Below, in pieces: positions 51,436-59,300 of a stretch of DNA of 64,000 nt. The number at the start of each line of letters is the position of its first letter. Position 1 is the stretch's first letter. This DNA is from Verrucomicrobiales bacterium (GTDB taxonomy: Bacteria > Verrucomicrobiota > Verrucomicrobiia > Limisphaerales > JAYPXF01): the NCBI GenBank assembly GCA_002715965.1, contig PBAL01000094.1:1-64000 (forward strand). Direction: 5' to 3'. Both the position numbers and the translations under genes were made by a program. The notes under the pieces are model-generated. The model worked only from the letters and a program-made list of their open reading frames with translations. It made no database searches and had not been told where the DNA came from.

Positions 51436-52926
51436 ATGAACAAGAAGCCGAAGTCCAGGAACTGGGTCGTCACCTTCCTTCTCTTCGCAACGGTCGGCGT
51501 CGGACTGTTCTCTTCGCGTCCCATCGCGCACGTCATCAAGACCTCGTCTACCGACGAGGATCAAAGAATCCCACTGCCGGAAGGGATGACCGATGACGCC
51601 AGCCGACTAAATCGCACTGCGGTTCGAAAGATCTGGAATGTCCCCATCAGCGAAGACCCGGAACGGCAACTCGCCGATCTGTTGTCTCACGCTCATGAAA
51701 TTGGACTCCGCGTTTCGATTGCGGGCGCACAACACAGCATGGGCGGTCACACGATTTATCCCGATGGAATCGTCATCAACATGCTTCCCTTCAATCGCCT
51801 CGAATTGGACGCCGATGAGAATATCCTCACCGCGCAGTCCGGCGCACTTTGGGAGGATATCATACCTTACCTCGATAAACATAAACGCTCGGTGGCAGTG
51901 ATGCAGTCAAACAACTCGTTCTCTATTGGCGGATCCATCAGCGTGAACTGCCACGGATGGCAATTCGGCCGTGCGCCGATCGCCTCCACCGTCCTTTCCA
52001 TGCGGGTAATGCTCGCGGATGGGACGATCATGGAATGCAGTCGGGACAAGAACAGGGAACTCTTCTCGCTGGTGCTCGGTGGATACGGACTGTTTGGAAT
52101 TATTCTCGATGTGAAACTCCGCGTCGTTCCGAATGAACGCTATAGATTCGAACAACACATTATTCCTGTCGCCGAGGCATTCTCAACATTTGACGCAAAG
52201 ATAAAGGACCAACCAGATCTTCAGATGGCTTACGCCCGGATGAACATCGTGCCGTCGCGATTCCTGGATCACGTGATCCTCAACGCATTCTTTTCCGAAG
52301 AGGGCGAAATCCCCATGCTCACCAAACCCGGGATCGCCAAGTTGCGCCGGGCTATCTTTCGCGGGTCTGCCCAAAGCGACTACGGCAAGGAACTCCGCTG
52401 GGCCGCTGAAACAAAGATCCAACCACTCCTTGCAGGCAAAGTGTTTTCGCGAAATCAGCTTCTCAACGAAGGCGTGGAGATCTACGAGAACCGCAGTGCT
52501 GATTCCACCGACATTCTGCACGAGTATTTCGTGCCACGTCGCACCCTCGCCAGCTTCGTCGATGACCTGCGCCGGATCATCCCCAAGAACAACGCTGATC
52601 TGCTGAACGTGACCGTTCGCTCGATCAAAAAGGACGAGGACACGTTCCTCCGATATGCCACCGAACCGATGATTGCCCTCGTCATGCTCTTTGTTCAGGA
52701 AACTACGGATGAAGGTGAGCGCCGCATGGAAACCGTGACTCAGCAGTTGATCGACTCCGCTATCAAGCACAACGGCCGTTACTATCTTCCCTACCGACTT
52801 CACGCCACGCCCAACCAGTTCCATCGCGCCTATCCGCAGGCGAAGGAATTCTTCCGAAAGAAGCTGGATTACGATCCGAACGAGCTCTTTCAAAATCGCT
52901 TCTATCTGAAATACGCCAAGAACTGA
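51436..52926 (+). CDS. Membrane-anchored FAD-linked oxidase (lactone oxidase/VAO type)
   Basis: The 496-residue protein begins with a membrane or export helix (VVTFLLFATVGVGLFSS). The FAD-binding PP-loop domain follows: LSHAHEIGLRVSIAGAQHSM and GGHTIYPDGIVINMLPFNRL (His-free segment where VAO relatives may attach FAD), then AVMQSNNSFSIGGSISVNCH and GYGLFGIILDVKLRVVPNER. The C-terminal cap ends FRKKLDYDPNELFQNRFYLK, typical of aldonolactone/arabinono-lactone oxidase-like proteins. Probable substrate: a sugar acid or sugar alcohol; not determined. Confidence 0.85.
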   Translation: MNKKPKSRNWVVTFLLFATVGVGLFSSRPIAHVIKTSSTDEDQRIPLPEGMTDDASRLNRTAVRKIWNVPISEDPERQLADLLSHAHEIGLRVSIAGAQHSMGGHTIYPDGIVINMLPFNRLELDADENILTAQSGALWEDIIPYLDKHKRSVAVMQSNNSFSIGGSISVNCHGWQFGRAPIASTVLSMRVMLADGTIMECSRDKNRELFSLVLGGYGLFGIILDVKLRVVPNERYRFEQHIIPVAEAFSTFDAKIKDQPDLQMAYARMNIVPSRFLDHVILNAFFSEEGEIPMLTKPGIAKLRRAIFRGSAQSDYGKELRWAAETKIQPLLAGKVFSRNQLLNEGVEIYENRSADSTDILHEYFVPRRTLASFVDDLRRIIPKNNADLLNVTVRSIKKDEDTFLRYATEPMIALVMLFVQETTDEGERRMETVTQQLIDSAIKHNGRYYLPYRLHATPNQFHRAYPQAKEFFRKKLDYDPNELFQNRFYLKYAKN

Positions 52927-53011
52927 GCAGTCTCATGCCCACCCCAAACGTCGGTCTTCGCACACAAACTCATTGGCTTGCTGCCCGCCGGTGACTATTT
53001 TCCGCGGCTGC

Positions 53012-54289
53012 ATGGACATTTACGACGAACTGCAATGGCGTGGATTGGTGGCGGACTGTACTGATTCCGAAGCGTTGGTGAAACGGCTCTCTGAAGAACC
53101 GATCACCCTCTATTGCGGTTTTGATCCCACGGCGGATTCACTCCACGTTGGCAATCTCGTCCCACTGCTTGGGCTTCGACGTTTCCAGAAAGCCGGTCAC
53201 AACCCGATCGCCGTCGCCGGTGGCGCAACCGGATCGATCGGTGATCCTAGTGGCAAAGCCGCTGAGCGCACGCTGCTTTCACCGGAGGATATCCAGGAGA
53301 ACATCGAATCCGTAAAGAAGCAGCTCGCCCGTCTGCTCGATTTTGAAGCGGAAAAGAATCCCGCCCAACTCGTCGACAACGCCGACTGGACCGCAAACGT
53401 TTCCTACATCGAATTCCTGCGCGACATCGGAAAGCACTTCTCCGTGAACATGATGGTCGCCAAGGAAAGCGTGAAAGCGCGCATGGAAGACCGCGAGCAG
53501 GGCATCAGTTACACGGAGTTCAGCTACATGCTCCTTCAGGCCTTTGACTTTTATCAGCTATGCGAGCAGTCCGGATGTGAACTTCAGATCGGTGGCAGCG
53601 ATCAGTGGGGCAACATCACCGCTGGCATGGACCTCTGCCGCAAGAAACTCGGCAAGCACGTCTGGGGCCTCACGCTTCCATTGATCACCAATGCGGATGG
53701 CACCAAGTTCGGCAAGACCGAGAAGGGCGCCGTATGGCTCGATCCAGCGCGCACATCCGTTTATCGCTTTTACCAGTTCTGGATCCGCACGGACGATCGC
53801 GACGTCGTTCGTTACCTGAAATACTTCACTTTCCTTCCTCGCGAAGAGATTGAATCGCTCGAAAAGGCCCACGAAGAAAACGCCGGCAGACGTGAAGCCC
53901 ATCAAGCCCTTGCGAAAGCCGTGACCGAGATGATCCACGGCAAACAAGCGACGGCCGATGCGATCCAGGCCAGCAAGATTCTGTTTGGCGCTGAGATCGC
54001 TGGAATCTCCGAATCTGGGTTTTCTGATCTCGCTGATGAAGTTCCTTCACTATCCATCGATCGCAGTCGATTGAACGAAGGTGCTGGCTTGATCGATCTC
54101 CTCAACGACGCCGGCCTGAGCAAATCCAAGGGAGAAGCCCGACGCGACATCAAAGGTGGTGGCGTTTATCTGAACAACGAACGCCAATTGGATCAGGAAA
54201 TCGTTGTCAAAGCCGATTCGCTTCTCTTCGAAAAATATCTCCTTCTGCGCAAAGGGAAGAAGAACTACTCCCTGCTGATCGCGTCGTAG
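53012..54289 (+). CDS. tyrS: Tyrosyl-tRNA synthetase
   Basis: This class I synthetase has MDIYDELQWRGLVADCTDSE at the preferred ATG 53012; a longer frame from 52973 adds 13 residues. It is 425 residues long, the normal length. The HIGH-like motif is DSLHVGNLVPLL near residue 40, the Tyr/tRNA-binding QIGGSDQWGNITAGMDLCRK near 190, and the KMSKS loop KFGKTEKGAVWLDP near 230. The C-terminal S4 RNA-binding domain runs from LSKSKGEARRDIKGGGVYLN. It is monocistronic, separated by 85 bases from the FAD oxidase gene. Confidence 0.97.
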   Translation: MDIYDELQWRGLVADCTDSEALVKRLSEEPITLYCGFDPTADSLHVGNLVPLLGLRRFQKAGHNPIAVAGGATGSIGDPSGKAAERTLLSPEDIQENIESVKKQLARLLDFEAEKNPAQLVDNADWTANVSYIEFLRDIGKHFSVNMMVAKESVKARMEDREQGISYTEFSYMLLQAFDFYQLCEQSGCELQIGGSDQWGNITAGMDLCRKKLGKHVWGLTLPLITNADGTKFGKTEKGAVWLDPARTSVYRFYQFWIRTDDRDVVRYLKYFTFLPREEIESLEKAHEENAGRREAHQALAKAVTEMIHGKQATADAIQASKILFGAEIAGISESGFSDLADEVPSLSIDRSRLNEGAGLIDLLNDAGLSKSKGEARRDIKGGGVYLNNERQLDQEIVVKADSLLFEKYLLLRKGKKNYSLLIAS

Positions 54290-55023
54290 TTCATTGGCCA
54301 AATCCGTCGAATCGGACTAATCTGACCGGGTGGCAAACTGGCGTTGGGTGAGTCCGCTGCGCTCATGCTCGCGCAACAGCCGACGAATCTCGTCATGAGC
54401 TTTCACCCTTCGAAATCATCCTGCACCCCCACCTCGTGAATAGATGGGTTCGTAAAACGCTTACGTGCAATCCCCGCAAGGGAGCACAGGAGGCGGGTGG
54501 GATTTCGTGGCCCGAAAGGTGACGAAACCACAAGACATGCACGTCTTGGCAGGTTTTTCAGGTAGCCCAATTGGTAGAGGCACTTGATGTGAATCAAGAA
54601 AGTTCGGCTTCGAATCCCGTCCGCACATCTAATCAATGTGTAAACGCAAAGTCGCGTCTTTCACCGAGCCGAAAGTGGCTTAAGCCCCGGGTTCTTCGGA
54701 ACAACCAGGGTCCTCACGACCTCGCAAGGGTGGTGAGGTTCGGTTGGATCCGCATGGCGGGGTTGGCGCCCCTTCGCGGCCCGCAAGGCCGACAGAAGAT
54801 GAATGCCGAGTAGGCTCGACGGTAAACTGGATGTGCGACCAGTCAAAAACGCAGCCACGCAGGTGGACGCAATCGCGGTTCCGTATGGACCGGGTTGCGT
54901 GGAAACGTCGGGAAGGCCTGTTGGAAAATGGGCGACGATCCGATCAAAGCACCTGCAACCGAAGCTGTATTCTCAGGCTTCGCTACCGGTTTCCGACCGG
55001 TCAGATTTGACTGATCCATCCGA
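54290..55023. other. Hairpin-rich intergenic region with tRNA relics
   Basis: No protein gene is supported. It contains the tRNA-His-like relic at 54556-54630. An anticodon-arm-like hairpin CAAGAC-ATGCAC-GTCTTG at 54523-54540 is preceded by GTGGCCCGAAAGGTGACG, reminiscent of a tRNA-Cys D-arm. A UUCG hairpin GGTTC-TTCG-GAAC lies near 54690, a hairpin CCTCAC...GTGAGG at 54714-54740, and GGCC-CGCAA-GGCC near 54780. GATCxGACT-type repeats border it at 54308-54330 and 54999-55027. It looks like the remains of a tRNA cluster or a structured RNA. Confidence 0.45.
54556..54630 (+). pseudogene. tRNA-His-like relic
   Basis: The sequence has a canonical D-arm (GCCCAATTGGTAGAGGC) and T-loop TTCGAATC. 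The anticodon stem CTTGA/TCAAG has a 6-base loop TGTGAA, one base short of the normal TTGTGAA with GTG anticodon. The acceptor stem pairs poorly (four of seven), the T-stem has two mismatches, and there is no CCA. The overall layout resembles phage- or array-type tRNA-His. It is a decayed copy. Confidence 0.6.
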
Positions 55024-57081
55024 TCAGCGCGCGGCCAGTTTGCCGCGGCCTTGTGCAAGATCATCCGCCTTCTTGAGCAGATTCTTTTTCAGGCCGTTCA
55101 TAATGAGGGAACGGCGCAAGGCGGTCATGTGGTGCTCGAAGCCTTTTTCGCGGAGGTTGACTTCGAGAAGTTCCTCGATGGCCTTTTGCATCATGCGGCG
55201 ATTGGGCATGTAGTCTTCGCGCACGAGTTGTTCGAGCAGTTGAGGTGCGAATTCATAGGCCTTGCGACGGGCGATGGCTCCGGCGGTTGAAATGCGAGTG
55301 GGTTGATGTTCGCTGGTCAGCCAGTCGATCGCGACTGCTTGATCGCGATTGGGGTAGTTCTTCGCGATCTGTTTCGGATCGATCTTATTTTCGCCATACC
55401 ACTCGGTGAGATATTTCAAGGTCCAGTTGATCGGCTTGTCGAGGTGGCACATGTTGCAGGCGTTGACCTGGTTGGCGTTGATGAGTTCAGGTTCGTTGGG
55501 ATTGAAGATGCGATGCGTGCGGACCATACGGCCCAGGCCTTCGTTGGTATGTGGCATATGGCAGTCCATGCAGTGGCTGCCACCGCTATTCGCGGCATGG
55601 TGCGTGTGTGCGACAAGTTTCGCCTCCGTCTTAAATTTCTCGTGGCATTCCAGGCAGCGGGCATCATCACGTTGCGGGGTGTCCTGCCACTTGAGATTCA
55701 CAGTCTTGTGCGGATTGTGACAGTGAGTGCAGGCCATGGAGACCTTTCCGGTGCCCATCGCCTTGAGCGGGTCATAGCAGTGGCCGTTGATAGCCTCGGT
55801 GTATTCCGTGGAATTCCAGGCATGCAACCCGTTTGCATAAGGCTGTCGCACACCGGTGTGACAACGCGCGCAGATGAAGTTGATGTTCGCGGCGTTCCTG
55901 CTCTTAAGGTCAGCAGCGGATTTGGCGGTCGTGCTGAGATGCGGACTGATTGGAAAGAACGAAGGCAGAAAGTCAGACTCTTCCATGGTGCTTTTTTCCA
56001 CATGCTCCCGGCAGCCGTAATGGCAGGCTTCACAGGTGATGCCGGATGCGATGCTCGTTTCGTCGAGCTTGAACTGCTTCACCTGTTTTCCGATTCGGCC
56101 GATCTCATCTTCGGGGTAATCCGCATATTTCCTTTTGGGGTCCATGAGGTTCGGATGTGCGTCGGTCAGATACGCGGCGAGGTGCAAGGAGGTTTGTCGC
56201 GGCACGTAGCCGGTCCAACGTTCCCAGCCGGCACTTCGGATCATCCGGTCACCGGTTGGATAGGTGTTGTGACAATCCGAACAACCACCATCGTAGGTCG
56301 CGATCCGTTCGGGTTCGAAGGAGTCGGGAATGAGTTCATCCGGGAACACGTGCACCGTGGGCATCCATGCTTTGCTCGCGATGTCGTATCCGAAGGGCAT
56401 GACATGTTCGGTGGTCCAGCGTGCGCTTTCCGGATGATCGGGACCACTTTCCAGATGCCCCGCGTAATCCTGCATATGTCGCCAGCCGATGGTCCGCGTG
56501 ATCAGATACTCCCACACCTTTCCGCTCCGGCTCAGGCGCATTCGGAATTCGCCGTCCTTTTTGTAGAAGAATCCTTCACCCCCATCATACTTGATGGTCT
56601 TGCCGGAGAAGTCGCCGAACACACGGTCGGTGGTGGCCTTGGCGGTCATGTAGCGATGGCCATGCTTGGACCAATCACTGTGATTGTCCTCGTGACATTT
56701 CCGACAACTTTCGGGGCCGATGTAATCGGCTTTGCGAATGTTGCTGCTCTCTCCGGTATCAACCCGGCTGGCCAATGCCTCCTGGGAAGGCTCATCCCAC
56801 CAGAACACGAAGTCGTTGGTCCATCGGTTGGTCTCGATCTTGGTGGAGATGGAACGCGGCTCAATCGCTGCCGGACCGACGCTTGGGATTTCGTTCAATG
56901 TCGGGCGTGAAAACGTCGCGGACCGAGGGGCTTTGGCCGGTCCGCCGGCGGTCGGCACGGTCTGCGCCGGAACTGTCGGACCATCCTCCGGAACAATGAG
57001 ATATATCAACCCCGCCAGGACGGCCAAACCGATAGACAGTGCAATCCATTTGGTGGTGGATTGTGGATCGGAGGTCTTCAT
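55024..57081 (-). CDS. Membrane-anchored octaheme c-type cytochrome
   Basis: ATG 57081 starts MKTSDPQSTTKWIALSIGLA, an N-terminal membrane anchor; 46 upstream in-frame codons overlap the tRNA-like element and look non-coding. The 685-residue protein has eight CxxCH motifs in order: CRKCH, CSDCH, CEACH, CARCH, CTHCH, CLECH, CMDCH and CNMCH. Additional histidines (HCMDCHMPHTNEG, CHNPHK) could be distal ligands. A C-terminal HEAT-like helical tail (GAIARRKAYEFAPQLLEQLV) follows. It resembles cytochrome c554/multiheme nitrite reductase-like families, but no lysine-ligated CxxCK catalytic heme is seen, so electron transfer rather than NrfA-type reduction is likeliest. Confidence 0.9.
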   Translation of the reverse strand: MKTSDPQSTTKWIALSIGLAVLAGLIYLIVPEDGPTVPAQTVPTAGGPAKAPRSATFSRPTLNEIPSVGPAAIEPRSISTKIETNRWTNDFVFWWDEPSQEALASRVDTGESSNIRKADYIGPESCRKCHEDNHSDWSKHGHRYMTAKATTDRVFGDFSGKTIKYDGGEGFFYKKDGEFRMRLSRSGKVWEYLITRTIGWRHMQDYAGHLESGPDHPESARWTTEHVMPFGYDIASKAWMPTVHVFPDELIPDSFEPERIATYDGGCSDCHNTYPTGDRMIRSAGWERWTGYVPRQTSLHLAAYLTDAHPNLMDPKRKYADYPEDEIGRIGKQVKQFKLDETSIASGITCEACHYGCREHVEKSTMEESDFLPSFFPISPHLSTTAKSAADLKSRNAANINFICARCHTGVRQPYANGLHAWNSTEYTEAINGHCYDPLKAMGTGKVSMACTHCHNPHKTVNLKWQDTPQRDDARCLECHEKFKTEAKLVAHTHHAANSGGSHCMDCHMPHTNEGLGRMVRTHRIFNPNEPELINANQVNACNMCHLDKPINWTLKYLTEWYGENKIDPKQIAKNYPNRDQAVAIDWLTSEHQPTRISTAGAIARRKAYEFAPQLLEQLVREDYMPNRRMMQKAIEELLEVNLREKGFEHHMTALRRSLIMNGLKKNLLKKADDLAQGRGKLAAR

Positions 57082-57143
57082 CGGTGGGGGAACAAAATAC
57101 GAGCAGCCATGCTCATTTGCAATTTTTTGAACGCACGTTTCAA

Positions 57144-57218
57144 GTGGCAGTGATGTGAACAGTAGCATGACAGGGCGCCATCCTGTTCGTCCGGGTGCAA
57201 CTCCCGGTTGCCACACCA
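57144..57218 (+). tRNA. Non-canonical tRNA-Gly-like element (GCC), UGC T-loop
   Basis: All 75 bases fold into a cloverleaf. Acceptor GTGGCAG/TTGCCAC (7 pairs, one G-U); D-stem ATGT/GCAT; anticodon stem ACAGG/CCTGT (5 of 5) with loop GCGCCAT, anticodon GCC for glycine; variable TCGT; T-stem CCGGG/CCCGG (5 of 5); discriminator A and encoded CCA. Departures from canonical tRNA: T-loop TGCAACT (G at 55 instead of U), D-loop GAACAGTA without G18-G19, and C at 33. It lies in the gap between divergent genes at 57081 and 57375. A homologous element lies at 59042. Confidence 0.55.
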
Positions 57219-57374
57219 TTTGCGGGGCACGGGGCGAAGGGCGTGGGACGAGGGAGTTCGCACAGGAGAGTGAGTTTCTTAGTGCACGAGCTTCCTCGCC
57301 CCTGAGATATGTCCAATTGAGCCAAACAAGCGAATGCCGAACACTACTGGCTGGAAGCCTGTCCCACCGTTGTT

Positions 57375-59018
57375 ATGCTCGCGAAAACGATGGATGACAT
57401 TGCGGTGGCAAAAAGACCGAAGCCGGGTAGAGGGAAGCTCCTCGCATTGAAAATCTCCTTGGTGATTGGATCAACTGCCATCGGAATTCTCGTGTGCGAG
57501 ATTGCCGTGCGCTTGCTCGGCATGGCGCCCGGCGTGCACGCAATCTGGATGACCGACGACTTATCCATCTACCAGCGTGCCAAGAATCCATTGTTGAACC
57601 ACGAATTGAAGCCCGGTTTCACCGCGGAGTTTCCCGTGGGGAAAACGTCAGCAAATTCCCATGGACTGCGAGATCGTGAGCGATCAATTGAAAAGCCGGA
57701 AGGGACACGGCGGATTGGAGTGTTGGGCGACTCAGTGGTGGAAGGCGTTAACTACGTCAGCGACGAAGACACCATCTCCCGCCATTTGGAGCGGCTCTAT
57801 GCGGATGAAAAAACCGAGGTGCTGAATCTTGGCGTGTCGGGCTATTGCACGATTGCGGAAGTGGAACTGCTGAAGACCAAAGGCCTGCAGTTTGATCTGG
57901 ATGAGCTGGTTGTCATTTTCGTTTCCAACGACTTCAACGATGTCGTACCGGATCATACGACCGAGCGTGGGGTGGTGGACCGGCCGGAGTGGTCCAAAAG
58001 GTTGTTCCTCAATTCGCACCTTTTTCGCGTGTGCTGTCTCAGGTTCAACTGGTTTCGATTCAACGAGGAATCAAGTCCCTACGCGCGCAATCGGGACGCG
58101 ATTGGTGAAAGCAATGTCGTCCGTGCCTTGCCCGAACTTCGTGAACTGGCGAATGAACATGGATTCAAACTGCTGATCGCGGTTTGGCCTGCGTTTCTCG
58201 ACTCTGGGATCAAGAATTATCCCGTGGTCGAAGGCGAAGACCTGCTGGTCGAACGGCTCGCGAAGATGAACGGGATTCAGCTGATTAAGCTGGATCCAGT
58301 ATTCAGAGAAGCCCTTCGGCAACAGAAAGGCACCCAGACTCCACGGGAAATGTTCTCTGTTCGTGGTGACTCCATTCATCCGAATCCTGAAGCCGCAAAG
58401 ATTGCCGCGATGGAGTTGCAACGTGCCTTGCCCGAAATTGTACCTCCCCCTTATGCGCCGGGACCAAAGGATGAGCAGGCCATTGCGTGGGCTCGTCGTC
58501 TTAGTAATGAATCGACGCCGGTCGCGCCTCGCGACGAGATTGAACGACATTACGCTGCGCTGTCGCGCCAGGTTCGAGGAGATGAGGCCGAAGCCTACGT
58601 TTTGGGTTTGGCAGACAAGCTCACCGACAATCTCTTCGTTCAGGAAAAGTCAGGCATGCTGAAATTCGAATCGAAGGAACATGAAGCAGCAGCCAGGTAT
58701 TTCAGCCGGGCACTGGCGCTCAGTCCGGAAGATCAATCCATCCGCGCGCGACTGATCGTCGCCTTGCGATTGGCGGGCGATGAATCCAGGGCCAAAGCTG
58801 TGCTGGAGAACCCTTCGATTGAGAAACCAGCTGCCGGTGATCTCCGCATGTGCCTGGCTCAATTGGAGATCGATGCAGGTGCGCTGACCAATGCGCTCGG
58901 GCACTTGAATGCCGCACTCCAGGCGCAGCCGGATTTCCAACCCGCTCATGATCTGAAACTGAAGGTGGAGGAGGATATCCGACGCGCGCGATTTCGGGCG
59001 GCTTTCAAAAAGAAATAG
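57375..59018 (+). CDS. Membrane-anchored SGNH/GDSL hydrolase-like protein with TPR tail
   Basis: The 547-residue protein has a membrane helix (LKISLVIGSTAIGILVCEIA) near 27-46. An SGNH-type domain follows with GVLGDSVVEGVNYVS (block I, Ser), LNLGVSGYCTIAEVE (block II-III), VIFVSNDFNDVVPD (block III Asn) and a C-terminal GDSIHPNPEA (block V, Asp/His). All catalytic positions are present, so it may be an esterase or O-acetyl-transfer enzyme facing the periplasm. Residues 390-547 contain TPR-like repeats (AARYFSRALALSPEDQSIRA, LGHLNAALQAQPDFQPAHD). The start could be either ATG 57375 or ATG 57390. Confidence 0.85.
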   Translation: MLAKTMDDIAVAKRPKPGRGKLLALKISLVIGSTAIGILVCEIAVRLLGMAPGVHAIWMTDDLSIYQRAKNPLLNHELKPGFTAEFPVGKTSANSHGLRDRERSIEKPEGTRRIGVLGDSVVEGVNYVSDEDTISRHLERLYADEKTEVLNLGVSGYCTIAEVELLKTKGLQFDLDELVVIFVSNDFNDVVPDHTTERGVVDRPEWSKRLFLNSHLFRVCCLRFNWFRFNEESSPYARNRDAIGESNVVRALPELRELANEHGFKLLIAVWPAFLDSGIKNYPVVEGEDLLVERLAKMNGIQLIKLDPVFREALRQQKGTQTPREMFSVRGDSIHPNPEAAKIAAMELQRALPEIVPPPYAPGPKDEQAIAWARRLSNESTPVAPRDEIERHYAALSRQVRGDEAEAYVLGLADKLTDNLFVQEKSGMLKFESKEHEAAARYFSRALALSPEDQSIRARLIVALRLAGDESRAKAVLENPSIEKPAAGDLRMCLAQLEIDAGALTNALGHLNAALQAQPDFQPAHDLKLKVEEDIRRARFRAAFKKK

Positions 59019-59041
59019 GCCGGGCTTCCAGCCTGTCTTTC

Positions 59042-59116
59042 GCGATGGTGGTGTTAACAGCAGCATGACGGGCTTCCACACCGAAGGTCCGGGTGCAATT
59101 CCTGGTCATCCTACCA
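59042..59116 (+). tRNA. Non-canonical tRNA-Gly-like element (UCC), UGC T-loop
   Basis: This element is homologous to 57144-57218 over its full length, also 75 bases and with encoded CCA. Acceptor GCGATGG/TCATCCT pairs at six of seven positions (one C-C, two G-U), D-stem GTGT/GCAT, T-stem CCGGG/CCTGG, discriminator A. The anticodon loop CTTCCAC gives UCC (glycine). The anticodon stem keeps only its three inner pairs (ACGGG/ACCGA). The T-loop is TGCAATT and the D-loop TAACAGCA, without GG. It lies 23 bases after the GDSL gene stop. It may be functional in a special role or be decaying. Confidence 0.4.
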
Positions 59117-59175
59117 ATTTCAATCAATCAAATGCTCGCCGGTTGAGAACAAGAAGCGGTTCACGGAAGGAGATA

Positions 59176-59251
59176 TGTCCGGTGGCCCAACCAACAGAGG
59201 CGTCTGTTTCAAACACAGAAGGTTGTGGGTGCAATCCTACCCGGAGTACCA
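59176..59251 (+). tRNA. Third non-canonical tRNA-like element, anticodon CAA
   Basis: 76 bases with encoded CCA. Anticodon stem TCTGT/ACAGA is perfect, loop TTCAAAC (anticodon CAA, formally Leu). T-stem GTGGG/CCTAC pairs fully with one G-U, with a short loop TGCAAT. D-stem GCC/GGC, with D-loop containing CCAACAGA where TTGGTAGA is usual. Acceptor TGTCCGG/CCGGAGT pairs at five of seven. The variable arm has five bases, so it is not a class II leucine tRNA. As in the two Gly-like elements, loss of D-loop GG goes together with a U-G-C T-loop. Confidence 0.4.
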
Positions 59252-59300
59252 ATTTCGATTTCGTCGACGCGGATGTGAGTCCGCTCAATTTCTACCCTGA

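Noticed and set aside
54446-54456. A fourth GTGCAATCC T-loop-like string
   Set aside because: No flanking T-stem or anticodon arm could be paired around it; treated as chance or heavily decayed.
55303-56910. A 535-codon plus-strand open frame opposite the octaheme cytochrome
   Set aside because: It is a shadow frame; the minus strand has eight CxxCH motifs and a proper anchor.
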